Below are positions 46,451 to 54,820 of a stretch of DNA of 64,000 bases, in pieces. Both the position numbers and the translations under genes were made by a program. Position 1 is the first letter of the stretch, and the number at the start of each line of letters is the position of its first letter. Origin of the DNA: Maribacter cobaltidurans (GTDB lineage Bacteria > Bacteroidota > Bacteroidia > Flavobacteriales > Flavobacteriaceae); the NCBI RefSeq assembly GCF_002269385.1, contig NZ_CP022957.1, positions 2,475,001-2,539,000 of the forward strand, read 5' to 3'. Under the pieces are notes generated by a model. The model worked only from the letters and a program-made list of their open reading frames with translations, had not been told where the DNA came from and ran no database searches.

Positions 46451-47458
46451 GTGAAAAAACATGTATTTAAATGTATTGACGGTCATACTTGCGGAAACCC
46501 CGTAAGGTTGATCGTTGAAGGGGCTCCCGATCTTAAAGGGGCTAACATGAGTGAAAAAAGACTTCATTTTATAAAGGAATACGATTGGATCAGAAAAGGG
46601 TTGATGTTTGAGCCCAGGGGCCACGACATGATGAGCGGTGCCTTTTTATATCCGCCGTCCAACCCAGAAAATGACTTTGGCATTGTTTTTATAGAGACGA
46701 GTGGCTGTCTTCCCATGTGTGGGCATGGCAGCATTGGTGTAATAACGATGGCCATTGAGGAGGGAGTCGTTGTTCCCAAGGAACCAGGGAAGGTCAGAAT
46801 GGAAGCTCCGGCCGGTTTGGTCGAGGTTACCTACCATCAGAATGGCAATAAAGTGGAATGGGTAAAATTGCTCAACGTGGGTTCTTATTTGGCAGCTTCG
46901 GAATTGACCGTTACCTCCAAATTTCTTGGGGATCTTACTTTTGACGTGGCCTATGGGGGTAACTACTATGCCATTGTCGATCCGCAGGAAAATTTTTCCG
47001 GACTCCAGAATTATTCCGCATCGCAACTGATAGAAATGGCCAGGGAGCTTCGGCAGCAAATCAATTTGAAATATCCCGGAAAATTCGTGCATCCAGAAAA
47101 TCCGTCTATCAAGGATGTGAGCCACATACTTTGGACGGGCACTACAATTTCCCCCGATGCTGCGGCCAGAAATGCCGTGTTCTACGGGGATAAGGCCATA
47201 GACAGATCACCCTGTGGCACGGGTACTTCAGCAAGGATGGCGCAGTGGTATGCCAAAGGAAAACTGGAAAAAGGGGAAGAATTCATCCATGAAAGTATTA
47301 TTGGTTCCAAATTTATTGGTGAAGTAGAATCAGAATGTAAAATTGGTAATTTTATGGGTATAATACCTAGTATTAAAGGTTGGGCAAGACAATACGGTTA
47401 TAATGAAATCAGTATTGATGAATCCGATCCGTATGCCCAAGGTTTTCAGGTGATATAG
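46451..47458 (+). CDS. 4-hydroxyproline 2-epimerase (proline racemase family)
   Basis: The enzyme interconverts trans-4-hydroxy-L-proline and cis-4-hydroxy-D-proline. The 335-residue protein has both catalytic cysteines: Cys90 in LPMCGHGSIG and Cys255 in DRSPCGTGTSA. The Cys/Cys pair points to an epimerase or racemase and rules out the Cys/Thr dehydratase form. The start is a GTG at 46451, 5 bases after the DUF885 stop; no in-frame ATG exists nearby. Hydroxyproline is preferred over proline because of the neighbouring genes. Confidence 0.9.
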   Translation: MKKHVFKCIDGHTCGNPVRLIVEGAPDLKGANMSEKRLHFIKEYDWIRKGLMFEPRGHDMMSGAFLYPPSNPENDFGIVFIETSGCLPMCGHGSIGVITMAIEEGVVVPKEPGKVRMEAPAGLVEVTYHQNGNKVEWVKLLNVGSYLAASELTVTSKFLGDLTFDVAYGGNYYAIVDPQENFSGLQNYSASQLIEMARELRQQINLKYPGKFVHPENPSIKDVSHILWTGTTISPDAAARNAVFYGDKAIDRSPCGTGTSARMAQWYAKGKLEKGEEFIHESIIGSKFIGEVESECKIGNFMGIIPSIKGWARQYGYNEISIDESDPYAQGFQVI

Positions 47459-47469
47459 TCAAGACCAAA

Positions 47470-47901
47470 ATGAAGTTCAAAAGTAAAAAAGATACATTAT
47501 TCAGTGTGATAATTTTTGGGACAAATGTATTCTTGATTATTGTCACCATAGCTGGGATTTTAAAAGGAGAAATGGAGAAGGGGGAATATTGGTCTTTAAT
47601 ACCTGTTCTTGGTATTGTCGGATTTTTATTTTGGCTGTATTTCGGAACTAATTATGAACTTACTAAAGAGAATGGTCTAATTTATAGGAGTGGGCCTTTC
47701 AATGGGAAAATAAGTCTTGAGCGTATAACGGAAATCATAAAAGGAAAAACACTTTGGGTGGGTTTCAGACCAGCTACTGCAAGAAAAGGATTGATAATTA
47801 AATATGATAAGTTTAATGAAATCTACATAAGCCCAAAAAACAATGAATCTTTTATAGAAAAGATATTGGAATTGAATAAAACAATAAAAATAACCCAATG
47901 A
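47470..47901 (+). CDS. Small membrane protein with bacterial PH-like domain
   Basis: A 143-residue protein with two membrane helices (about 9-30 and 42-60), followed by a soluble domain with the bPH_4-type pattern YELTKENGLIYRSGPFNGKISLERI, ending in ISPKNNESFIEKI (first motif shown in part). The sequence is more AT-rich than the neighbours and the product has no obvious link to hydroxyproline use, so it may be a later insertion. Function unknown. Confidence 0.75.
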   Translation: MKFKSKKDTLFSVIIFGTNVFLIIVTIAGILKGEMEKGEYWSLIPVLGIVGFLFWLYFGTNYELTKENGLIYRSGPFNGKISLERITEIIKGKTLWVGFRPATARKGLIIKYDKFNEIYISPKNNESFIEKILELNKTIKITQ

Positions 47902-47969
47902 ATAGGCTATTTTAGATTCTATGAGATTTTTTGACACTGGAGTAAGATTATAATTATACCTGTTTAAAC

Positions 47970-49226
47970 ATGGCGGACAAAAATACATTGATTGTTGGTG
48001 GGGGAATTATGGGACTTTGTTCCGCATATTATTTGCATAAGAAGGGATACCAAGTTACCGTACTGGAAAAATCGCAAGGAGGGATGGGGGCCTCGTTTGT
48101 GAATGCGGGATATCTTACCCCAAGCCATATTGTACCTTTGGCGGCGCCAGGAGTAATTACCAAAGGATTATCCATGATGATGGACAGCAAAAGTCCTTTT
48201 TATATTAAGCCACGCTGGGATATCGATTTTTTTAAATGGGCATGGTCCTTTCACAAATCCTCCACCAAGGAAAAGGTCGAAAAAGCTGCACCGATAATAA
48301 AGGACATTAATCTGTTGAGTTCCAAGTTGTACGATGAGATAAAGGAGTCGCGGGATTTGGGAGATTTCCATTTGGAAAAGAAGGGGCTGCTCATGATTTA
48401 CCAGACTGATGCCTATGGCAATGCCGAAAAGGAAGTGGCCGCGAAGGCTAAAGAGATGGGTTTGGAGGTTTCCAATCTCAATGCCGATGAACTAAAAGCG
48501 TTGCATGGAGATATGAAGGTAATAGGAAAAGGTGCTTTGCATTACTTTTGCGATGCCCATAGCACGCCAAATGTCTTCATGGCCAAGATGAGGGAGTACC
48601 TAATAAAGAGCGGGGTCCAGATAAAGTATGAGGAGGAAGTACTTAAGTTCGATTATTCCGATTCATCCATCCGTAAAGTACATACCGATAAAGATACCTA
48701 TACCCCGGACGATATAGTATTGGCCTCCGGGTCGTGGAGCAATAACCTGGTAAAACAATTGGGTCTGACATTACAGGTACAGGCGGGAAAGGGCTATTGC
48801 ATTGATGTTCATAGGCCTACGGGAATAGAATTACCGGCCATCTTAATGGAGGCAAAGGTGGCGATTACACCTATGGAAGGATTTACCCGGTTTGCGGGAA
48901 CTATGGAATTTTCAGGGATTAATTATGATATTAATTTGAATAGGGTCGAAGCTATTGCAGAGGCCGTAAAGAAATTTTATCCTAACGTTGAAATAACCCA
49001 AGAAGAAATTAGGAATGCCAAATGCGGTTTACGTCCTGTATCGCCGGATGGACTCCCGTACATTGGGAAGACAGGCCACTTTGATAATTTGTTTATTGCA
49101 ACCGGCCATGCCATGATGGGATGGAGTATGGGTCCTGCAACCGGAAAACTTATATCAGAGGTCTTGGAAGGTAACACCCCTTCCATGGATTTAAAACCGT
49201 TTGATCCCGAGAGGAAGTTCCTGTGA
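47970..49226 (+). CDS. FAD-dependent D-amino-acid dehydrogenase, probable D-hydroxyproline dehydrogenase
   Basis: A 418-residue DadA-like flavoprotein. The FAD-binding N-terminus reads LIVGGGIMGLCSAYYLHKKG, and the C-terminus has the GLRPVSPDGLPYIG and GHAMMGWSMGPATGKLI blocks. In the cluster it would oxidise cis-4-hydroxy-D-proline to the pyrroline that the DapA-like enzyme then deaminates. The specific substrate is inference; a general D-amino-acid dehydrogenase is possible. It ends 5 bases before the convergent acetyltransferase gene. Confidence 0.87.
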   Translation: MADKNTLIVGGGIMGLCSAYYLHKKGYQVTVLEKSQGGMGASFVNAGYLTPSHIVPLAAPGVITKGLSMMMDSKSPFYIKPRWDIDFFKWAWSFHKSSTKEKVEKAAPIIKDINLLSSKLYDEIKESRDLGDFHLEKKGLLMIYQTDAYGNAEKEVAAKAKEMGLEVSNLNADELKALHGDMKVIGKGALHYFCDAHSTPNVFMAKMREYLIKSGVQIKYEEEVLKFDYSDSSIRKVHTDKDTYTPDDIVLASGSWSNNLVKQLGLTLQVQAGKGYCIDVHRPTGIELPAILMEAKVAITPMEGFTRFAGTMEFSGINYDINLNRVEAIAEAVKKFYPNVEITQEEIRNAKCGLRPVSPDGLPYIGKTGHFDNLFIATGHAMMGWSMGPATGKLISEVLEGNTPSMDLKPFDPERKFL

Positions 49227-49231
49227 TTTAG

Positions 49232-50083
49232 TTACTTCAACTCATTGTAATACCAAACATTCATACTTTCCAATGCATCACGGACAAAAGCATTGTTCGT
49301 AAGCGTGCCTGCATATTTAAATCCGTGCTTGCTGTAAGTGATGTTTAAACCATAGGACGTGGCCCTAGCTAACGCATAGATTGTTGTACAACCTACATCC
49401 TGCATCAAAGTTTTGATTTCCTGCACCAAATAATAGGAAAGATTCTGTCCCCGGTAATCTGGATGTGTAGCAAAATCAACAATTTCAAGATTAGATTCCG
49501 TTGGGTGTACTCTCAAAATAGCCGAGACCAATAATTGTTCTTTCACAAATAGGCCATAGAATTGATGGTCAAGTTCCGCCAATTGTTCAAAATCTTGCTC
49601 CCTTTTAATATGCTTGGGATGGTACTTATATGCTTTTTCATGCAAGTCTACCAATTCCGAAAAGTCCTTTGACCCCAATTTTCTTACCTCGTGATTACTA
49701 GGTATGCCCATGTGGGGATTTTCATTGGGTTTGTTGGCAGCCATGGCAATGGTTTTTACCGTTTCAATGATTTTCAACTGTTTTTCATCACATTGATGTC
49801 TACCCTCGTTCAGATAATCGGCCAAAAAATATCCTGTAGTTTTTCCATGATAAAGTCCAGGTATTTTTGCTTCTACGGTATAGCCATTGGACTCAAATTT
49901 ATTTATGGCATTTTCCGGAACCCTGCTCAGAATCTTGTCATACTTCTTTTGTTTTGCCAAAGCCGTCATTTTGGGCAGGATGGCATCTATTTTCTCCTGA
50001 TTTATTTCCGATAAATAAATCCTATTGTGGATTTCTCCATGATATATGGTTGCTCCTTCTATATTTTCTATCGTTTCAAACAT
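49232..50083 (-). CDS. Putative beta-lysine N-acetyltransferase (AblB-like)
   Basis: A 283-residue GNAT protein. Motif A of the acetyl-CoA site is in VDFATHPDYRGQNLSYYLVQ. The C-terminal GLNITYSKHGFKYAGTLTNN and ESMNVWY are typical of AblB, which makes the osmolyte N6-acetyl-beta-lysine from beta-lysine. No ablA (lysine 2,3-aminomutase) is in the window. Instead the gene follows proA by 31 bases on the same strand, at the end of the proline operon. It may act in osmoprotection alongside proline or use another amine; not resolved. Confidence 0.85.
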   Translation of the reverse strand: MFETIENIEGATIYHGEIHNRIYLSEINQEKIDAILPKMTALAKQKKYDKILSRVPENAINKFESNGYTVEAKIPGLYHGKTTGYFLADYLNEGRHQCDEKQLKIIETVKTIAMAANKPNENPHMGIPSNHEVRKLGSKDFSELVDLHEKAYKYHPKHIKREQDFEQLAELDHQFYGLFVKEQLLVSAILRVHPTESNLEIVDFATHPDYRGQNLSYYLVQEIKTLMQDVGCTTIYALARATSYGLNITYSKHGFKYAGTLTNNAFVRDALESMNVWYYNELK

Positions 50084-50114
50084 ATATGATTTAAGATTTG
50101 GTAATTAATATTCG

Positions 50115-51314
50115 TTACTCCCTTATTTGACCGTCGCCAAAGACAAAATATTTGTTGGTGACCAATTGTTCTAGCCCTAAAGGCCCTCTATGGTGTAACT
50201 TGTCAGTACTAATCGCCAGTTCTGCACCTACTCCCATTTGTCCTCCGTCGGTGAAACGTGTAGAGGCATTTTGATATACGGCAGCGCAATCTACCTCCTC
50301 CATAAATTGCCTGGCACTACCCTTGTCGCTGGTCATAATGGTTGCAGAGTGGCCACCGGAATTCTCATTGATTTTGGATACGGCTTCATTTAAAGTTTCC
50401 ACAGCTCCCAAACAACATTTCATAGCCAAAAATTCTTCTTTCCAAATAGAATCGTCGGTAATAAGGGTGGCATTAGTCAGGGTTTTGGAAACCTTATCAT
50501 CGACCAAAATATCCACTCCATTGGAACTGAGAAGGTTGTATAATTCGGTTAATTTTTGATTGTAGTTATTTATACTTTGACTGATCAAAATCTTGTCCAA
50601 TGCATTACACGCCGATATTTTATCCGTTTTTGCGTTCATAATGACCTTTAGACTTTTTTCCCAATCGGCATTTTCGTCCACATAAAGGAAATTATTTCCC
50701 CTACCACTAACAAGCACTGCGCAATTGGCGTGTTCTTTTACAAAGTTTATCAATCTCTCGCCACCTCTGGGAACTATTAAATCTAACTTTTCGACAGGAT
50801 TTTTAAGAAAATCTTGGGTTTCCTGTCGGTTCATGGTCAACAGTTGGATATAATCCGTTGGAAGCCCATTTTCCTCCAACGCCTTGTGCCATAATTCTGT
50901 AAGTATGGTGTTACTGTGCAAGGCTTCTTTGCCTCCTTTAAGGAGTATTTTATTACTGGCTTTAAAAGCCAAAACAGCGGCCTCTATAGTAACATCAGGG
51001 CGCGATTCGTAAATAATCATTATGGTTCCGAAAGGTGCCGTTTTATTGGTTATCTCCAATCCATTGTCCAAAATCCTGGTTGAAATGGGTTGGTTAACCG
51101 GATCTTCCTGGCTCTGAACCTCTCGTATGGATTGTATCATACCATCTATTTTCTTATCCGTGACAATAAGACGGTCATACATGGCCTGATCCTCTTTTTG
51201 GAATAGGTCCAAGTCCTTTTTATTTGCTTTGATGATACTTTCCCTGTTTTTGTCCAACAGGTCTATCATGCTTGTTAATACGTTGTTTTTTATCTCTGTA
51301 GTCAATATTTTCAT
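50115..51314 (-). CDS. proA: Gamma-glutamyl phosphate reductase
   Basis: ProA reduces glutamyl-5-phosphate to the semialdehyde in proline synthesis. The 399-residue protein has the aldehyde-dehydrogenase-like fold; NKTAPFGTIMIIYESRPDVT, the segment DLIVPRGGERLINFV and FTDGGQMGVGAELAISTDKLHHRGP (shown in part) are diagnostic. The catalytic Cys lies in ISACNALDKILIS. The start overlaps the proB stop by 4 bases. Confidence 0.96.
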   Translation of the reverse strand: MKILTTEIKNNVLTSMIDLLDKNRESIIKANKKDLDLFQKEDQAMYDRLIVTDKKIDGMIQSIREVQSQEDPVNQPISTRILDNGLEITNKTAPFGTIMIIYESRPDVTIEAAVLAFKASNKILLKGGKEALHSNTILTELWHKALEENGLPTDYIQLLTMNRQETQDFLKNPVEKLDLIVPRGGERLINFVKEHANCAVLVSGRGNNFLYVDENADWEKSLKVIMNAKTDKISACNALDKILISQSINNYNQKLTELYNLLSSNGVDILVDDKVSKTLTNATLITDDSIWKEEFLAMKCCLGAVETLNEAVSKINENSGGHSATIMTSDKGSARQFMEEVDCAAVYQNASTRFTDGGQMGVGAELAISTDKLHHRGPLGLEQLVTNKYFVFGDGQIRE

Positions 51315-52099
51315 TTTATTAATTCTTCTTCCAAGGTTACTCTTGTCCCTACATTTTTACCATCAATGATGTCGATGATGGTATTCTTCTTTTTACCGTT
51401 GGCAATATAGGTCGGTATACCCTTGGCTGCCGCCTGCTGGGCGTAATCCAGTTTGGATCCCATGCCTCCTCGGCCTTCCTCCTCTTTTTTATTATTGTCC
51501 TTGATATACTTGTCCAGATTTTCCTCTGGTTTTACATGTTGCACCAAGTCACTGTTCTTTTCATTGGGATCACCTGTGTACAGTCCATCGATATCGGTTA
51601 GGATGATGAGTTTGTCCGCATTCAATAGTTGGGCAATCAAACTTGCCAATTCATCATTATCGGAAAACATACTCATAGTTACGGATACGGCGTCATCTTC
51701 ATTGGCAATAGGAATAACACCTTCAGACAATAGACCTTCACAACAATTGATCATATTTTGCCGGTGAACACCAGGGCTAAAGTCCCTTTTGGTGGGAAGT
51801 ACCTGGGCACATTTCATTCCATAATCATGGAAAATATTGTAATAAAGCCTCATCATTCTGGGTTGTCCAATGGCAGAATATACTTGCCGTCTTTGGGTCC
51901 TATCCTCGATATTGGATTTTCCCAAAACCTCTTTTCCTGCAATTACGGATCCGGAAGAAACCAGTACGGTAATAATATCCCTTTCGTACAATTTTGCAAT
52001 TTGCTCTACTAGGTTTCGTAATACAGGTCTAACAATTCTATTGTCTTTGTTGGTCATTACGTTGGTACCAACTTTCACTACTATTTTTTCCTTATACAT
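51311..52099 (-). CDS. proB: Glutamate 5-kinase
   Basis: ProB phosphorylates glutamate, the first and usually feedback-regulated step of proline synthesis. I chose the ATG at 52099 (MYKEKIVVKVGTNVMT), giving 262 residues; the frame is open further up but only through proC sequence. The amino-acid-kinase domain is complete, with IVVKVGTN, ANEDDAVSV and GMGSKLDYAQQAAAKGI. There is no C-terminal PUA domain, so it is a short form. The start overlaps the proC stop by 8 bases. Confidence 0.94.
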   Translation of the reverse strand: MYKEKIVVKVGTNVMTNKDNRIVRPVLRNLVEQIAKLYERDIITVLVSSGSVIAGKEVLGKSNIEDRTQRRQVYSAIGQPRMMRLYYNIFHDYGMKCAQVLPTKRDFSPGVHRQNMINCCEGLLSEGVIPIANEDDAVSVTMSMFSDNDELASLIAQLLNADKLIILTDIDGLYTGDPNEKNSDLVQHVKPEENLDKYIKDNNKKEEEGRGGMGSKLDYAQQAAAKGIPTYIANGKKKNTIIDIIDGKNVGTRVTLEEELIK

Positions 52100-52907
52100 A
52101 CGATTTCTCTTTTCCAAGTTCAATGGCACGTTCAAATGCTGCAAAGGCAGCTTCCTTAATTAATTCACCTACCTTGTTATTATCCATACTATCCAAAGCG
52201 GCACGGGTAGTACCTCCTTTGCTGGCCACCTTGTCCATCCAGGAATTGGGTGAAAGGTCGTTCTGATTGAAGAGTTCAATGGCACCTGTAAAGGTCTGGC
52301 TTACCAGGACTTTGGAGACATTTTTGGAAAAGCCCATTTTTAGCGCCGCCTCCATCATACTTTGCATAAAATAAAACACGTAGGCCGGACCGCTTCCAGA
52401 AATACCTGTAGAAGCATCGATAAAATTTTCGTCGCTTACCAAAATGGACTTGCCTGTGGTATCCAATAAACTTTCAATGGTTAAAAGTTCTATTCTGGAT
52501 ACTTCCTCAGAGGCCACAAAAGAGGTCAACCCTTTTCCTATTTGAGCGGGTAGATTGGGCATAGCCCGTACCACTTTATTAAGGCCTGTAAGATCTTTAA
52601 TCGTTTTAATGGTTACCCCGGCCATGATCGAAATTACAATTTGACCCTTGTTGACCAATGGCTCCATTTTCATCATTAAAGCATCAGCATGGTATGGTTT
52701 AACGGCAATAAAAATGATATCTGCCTGTGGAACACAATCTGCCAATTCCTTATAAGTATCAAATTTGGCCTCTTTCCTAAGCGCTTCTAATTTTTCCTCG
52801 GAGGTATCCAACACCATGATGTTTCTTCTTTTCAATAGTTTGGATTTGGACATTCCTTCAGCGTAGGTGAGTCCCATATTTCCCGCTCCGATAACTAAAA
52901 TCTTCAT
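52092..52907 (-). CDS. proC: Pyrroline-5-carboxylate reductase
   Basis: ProC makes proline from pyrroline-5-carboxylate. The 271-residue protein begins with the NAD(P) site KILVIGAGNMGLTYAEG and contains the family signature around ASKGGTTRAALDSMD plus DASTGISGSGPAYVFYFM. It leads the proC-proB-proA unit, so all three steps from glutamate are encoded together. A small basic ORF lies 45 bases upstream on the same strand. Confidence 0.96.
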   Translation of the reverse strand: MKILVIGAGNMGLTYAEGMSKSKLLKRRNIMVLDTSEEKLEALRKEAKFDTYKELADCVPQADIIFIAVKPYHADALMMKMEPLVNKGQIVISIMAGVTIKTIKDLTGLNKVVRAMPNLPAQIGKGLTSFVASEEVSRIELLTIESLLDTTGKSILVSDENFIDASTGISGSGPAYVFYFMQSMMEAALKMGFSKNVSKVLVSQTFTGAIELFNQNDLSPNSWMDKVASKGGTTRAALDSMDNNKVGELIKEAAFAAFERAIELGKEKSYV

Positions 52908-52952
52908 AAGATAGTTTTGTTGTTTATTAAAATTTAAAAGTGATCGTTTAGT

Positions 52953-53144
52953 TTAAATGAATAGCATTTTTTCTACTCTGTTATTTTTTTTCGTGAAAAA
53001 AGTATGTGTGTATTTGTGCATGGTTTTGAACGGCATTCCTAGAAAATATTTTTTAATATAGGTTACCTTCCAGTTCAAACGGCCTAGACTGGTTCTATAC
53101 ACTTCTTTCACATTGCTTTCTCTTTTTATATAAATAATTTTCAT
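52953..53144 (-). CDS. Possible small basic protein (63 aa) upstream of proC
   Basis: The frame runs from ATG 53144 to a TAA, giving 63 residues rich in Lys, Tyr and Thr (MKIIYIKRESNVKEVYRTSL at the start; YIKKYFLGMPFKTMHKYTHT inside). The middle is less AT-rich than true spacer and uses codons like the neighbours, which favours coding. I do not recognise a family. It would be the first gene of the proline operon or a separate small gene. It could also be chance. Confidence 0.4.
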   Translation of the reverse strand: MKIIYIKRESNVKEVYRTSLGRLNWKVTYIKKYFLGMPFKTMHKYTHTFFTKKNNRVEKMLFI

Positions 53145-53163
53145 TCATTGGTATTTATGGGGC

Positions 53164-53218
53164 ATAACATAAGATTCTCCATGAACCTAACAAATTAGCC
53201 ATGTTAAGCTTATGTTAT
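53164..53218. repeat. Spaced inverted repeat ATAACATAAG
   Basis: ATAACATAAG (53164-53173) and its exact complement CTTATGTTAT (53209-53218) are separated by 35 bases. It lies just upstream of the possible small gene and may fold as RNA or bind a regulator. Confidence 0.45.
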
Positions 53219-53233
53219 ATTGATTATCAGATA

Positions 53234-53253
53234 GTTAATCCTCAAGGATTAAC
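53234..53253. repeat. 20-bp near-perfect palindrome
   Basis: GTTAATCCT and AGGATTAAC flank a central CA. It is too compact for a terminator loop and has no T run, so an operator is more likely. Confidence 0.45.
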
Positions 53254-53281
53254 CAAAATTATCGTGGATTTGTTAGTTTAT

Positions 53282-53322
53282 GAGCCAAAGGGAGGGTAAT
53301 TTGATAATTACCCTTTTTGCTC
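53282..53322. terminator. Hairpin abutting the rpsU stop codon
   Basis: GGGTAATT (53294-53301) and AATTACCC (53306-53313) form an 8-bp stem extended by outer GAGC/GCTC pairs. It starts directly after the rpsU stop. A T run follows the stem on the plus strand, while the minus-strand side lacks one, so it may act as an RNA end or stabiliser for rpsU, or stop a plus-strand transcript. Confidence 0.55.
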
Positions 53323-53520
53323 TTATTGGTCTTCGTTCTCCAATAGATATTGTTGCTTGTATTCGGCCTTTTGCAAGGCTTCCCTTCTTTCTGTAGACTG
53401 TTTGGTGTAATGTTGTCTATCCTTAATCTGGTCCAATACTTTGGTTCTTCTATATTTTCTTTTGTACCGTTTGAGGGCACGTTCTATGGATTCTCCTTCT
53501 TTTACTTCTATTTTTAGCAT
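53323..53520 (-). CDS. rpsU: 30S ribosomal protein S21
   Basis: S21 helps the small ribosomal subunit start translation. The 65-residue basic protein has the family start MLKIEVKEGESIERALKRYK, followed by RKYRRTKVLDQIKDR. It lies 15 bases downstream of rpoD on the same strand and is probably co-transcribed. A longer frame in another register overlaps it but is a shadow. Confidence 0.93.
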   Translation of the reverse strand: MLKIEVKEGESIERALKRYKRKYRRTKVLDQIKDRQHYTKQSTERREALQKAEYKQQYLLENEDQ

Positions 53521-53535
53521 AGTTCTTTTTTTAAA

Positions 53536-54396
53536 TTATAAATAACTTCTTAATACTTTATTTCTGGACTTTTTTCTTAGTGCACGCAGTCCTTTTTCGC
53601 GTACTTGTCTCACACGTTCCCGAGTAATATCAAATAAATCACCAATTTCTGAAAGGCTCATAGGGGGCTCTTTTCCAATACCATAAAATAGGCGGATTAC
53701 ATCACGCTGTCTTTCAGGTATTGTGTTCAAGGCTTCGTCCAGGTCGGTTTGAAGTGATTCTTCCATCATTTTTTCATCCGGTTTATCCGCATCCTTGGAG
53801 GAAAGTACGTTGTATAGATTGGATGATTCTTCCTCCTTAAAGGGAGCATCCAACGATAGTGACCTTCCGGAACTCTTAATGGAACTTTCCACCTTTTTTA
53901 CACTCATATCCAATTCCGATGCAATTTCCGATGGATTTGGTGGGCGTTCCAGTTTCTGTTCCAATGCGGAGTATACCTTATATATTTTGGTATTCGTTGC
54001 AATTTTATTCTGGGGTAGTCGAATGGATTTTCCATTCTTGGACAACGCCTGTAAAATAGCTTGGCGTATCCACCACACAGCATAGGAAATAAATTTAAAG
54101 CCTCGGGTTTCGTCAAAGCGCTTTGCGGCTTTGACCAGTCCCAAATTTCCTTCATTAATAAGGTCTGTTAAACTTAACCCTCTATTTTGATATTGTTTGG
54201 CCGCTGAGACCACAAATCTTAGATTGGCATTTACCAATTTTTCCAAAGCCTTTTGGTCGCCCTCTCTTATTCTTTGGGCCAATTCCACCTCCTCATCTGC
54301 TGTAATCAGTTCGATTTTACTGATCTCTTGAAAGTATTTTTCAAGTGACTTCGTGTCTCGGTTCGTGATTTGCTTTGTAATTTTTAGTTGACGCAT
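53536..54396 (-). CDS. rpoD: Primary RNA polymerase sigma factor (RpoD/SigA)
   Basis: The 286-residue length is typical of the primary sigma factor in Bacteroidota, which lacks the long non-conserved region of proteobacterial RpoD. Visible parts are region 1.2 (about 10-45), region 2 (NRGLSLTDLINEGNLGLVKA; GFKFISYAVWWIRQAI), region 3 and region 4.2 with the -33 recognition helix (SLSEIGDLFDITRERVRQVR). This factor should read the TTG/TAnnTTTG promoters noted in this window. It is followed by rpsU. Confidence 0.96.
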   Translation of the reverse strand: MRQLKITKQITNRDTKSLEKYFQEISKIELITADEEVELAQRIREGDQKALEKLVNANLRFVVSAAKQYQNRGLSLTDLINEGNLGLVKAAKRFDETRGFKFISYAVWWIRQAILQALSKNGKSIRLPQNKIATNTKIYKVYSALEQKLERPPNPSEIASELDMSVKKVESSIKSSGRSLSLDAPFKEEESSNLYNVLSSKDADKPDEKMMEESLQTDLDEALNTIPERQRDVIRLFYGIGKEPPMSLSEIGDLFDITRERVRQVREKGLRALRKKSRNKVLRSYL

Positions 54397-54820
54397 AAAA
54401 GTGTTTTGGATTATGACTAACTCATAACCTACACCTTTTATCTAAAAATCCAAATAAATGGACAAAAACCTTCAATTTTGAATGAAATGAGTCAAGATTT
54501 AATCGAAATGGCCCTCAAAACACTAAAAATTGAGTAAAATCAACTTTCTTCTCTTAGACTTCGCTATTGCGAACTAATTTTCATAGATAAATCTAGATAT
54601 TGGAATTTAGAGATATAATTTAAACACCTGATGAAAGGATTTCGGCCCAAATGGAACACGGAATTTGTTTGAAAACGAAATAGTAGATCTAATTTTAAAC
54701 AGAAAATTCCTATATTTATTTCGGTTTGTCGGAGTACTAAAAATGGTATGTTTAAAGCTATTAATTTTTAAGTAATTCTAGAAGATTTTGATTACCGGCG
54801 TAATTTTTAAATAGAATGCG
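54397..54820. other. AT-rich intergenic region between rpoD and the broken AraC gene
   Basis: Divergent genes flank 424 bases with no credible ORF. The left part must hold the rpoD promoter, but I found no strict match. TATATTTA at 54711-54718 is a near match to a -7 element for the AraC gene. A small partial palindrome (TCCA-N6-TGGA) is at 54449-54462. Confidence 0.6.

Larger units (their letters stand above)
52908..53322. other. Region between proC and rpsU with several inverted repeats
   Basis: This 415-base stretch contains one possible small gene (52953-53144, minus), a spaced inverted repeat (53164-53218), a near-perfect 20-bp palindrome (53234-53253) and a long hairpin (53282-53322) next to the rpsU stop. 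No tRNA or other known RNA was recognised. Confidence 0.6.

Noticed and set aside
53259-53480. 73-residue frame overlapping rpsU
   Set aside because: It is in another register of the rpsU gene, whose S21 product is clearly recognisable.
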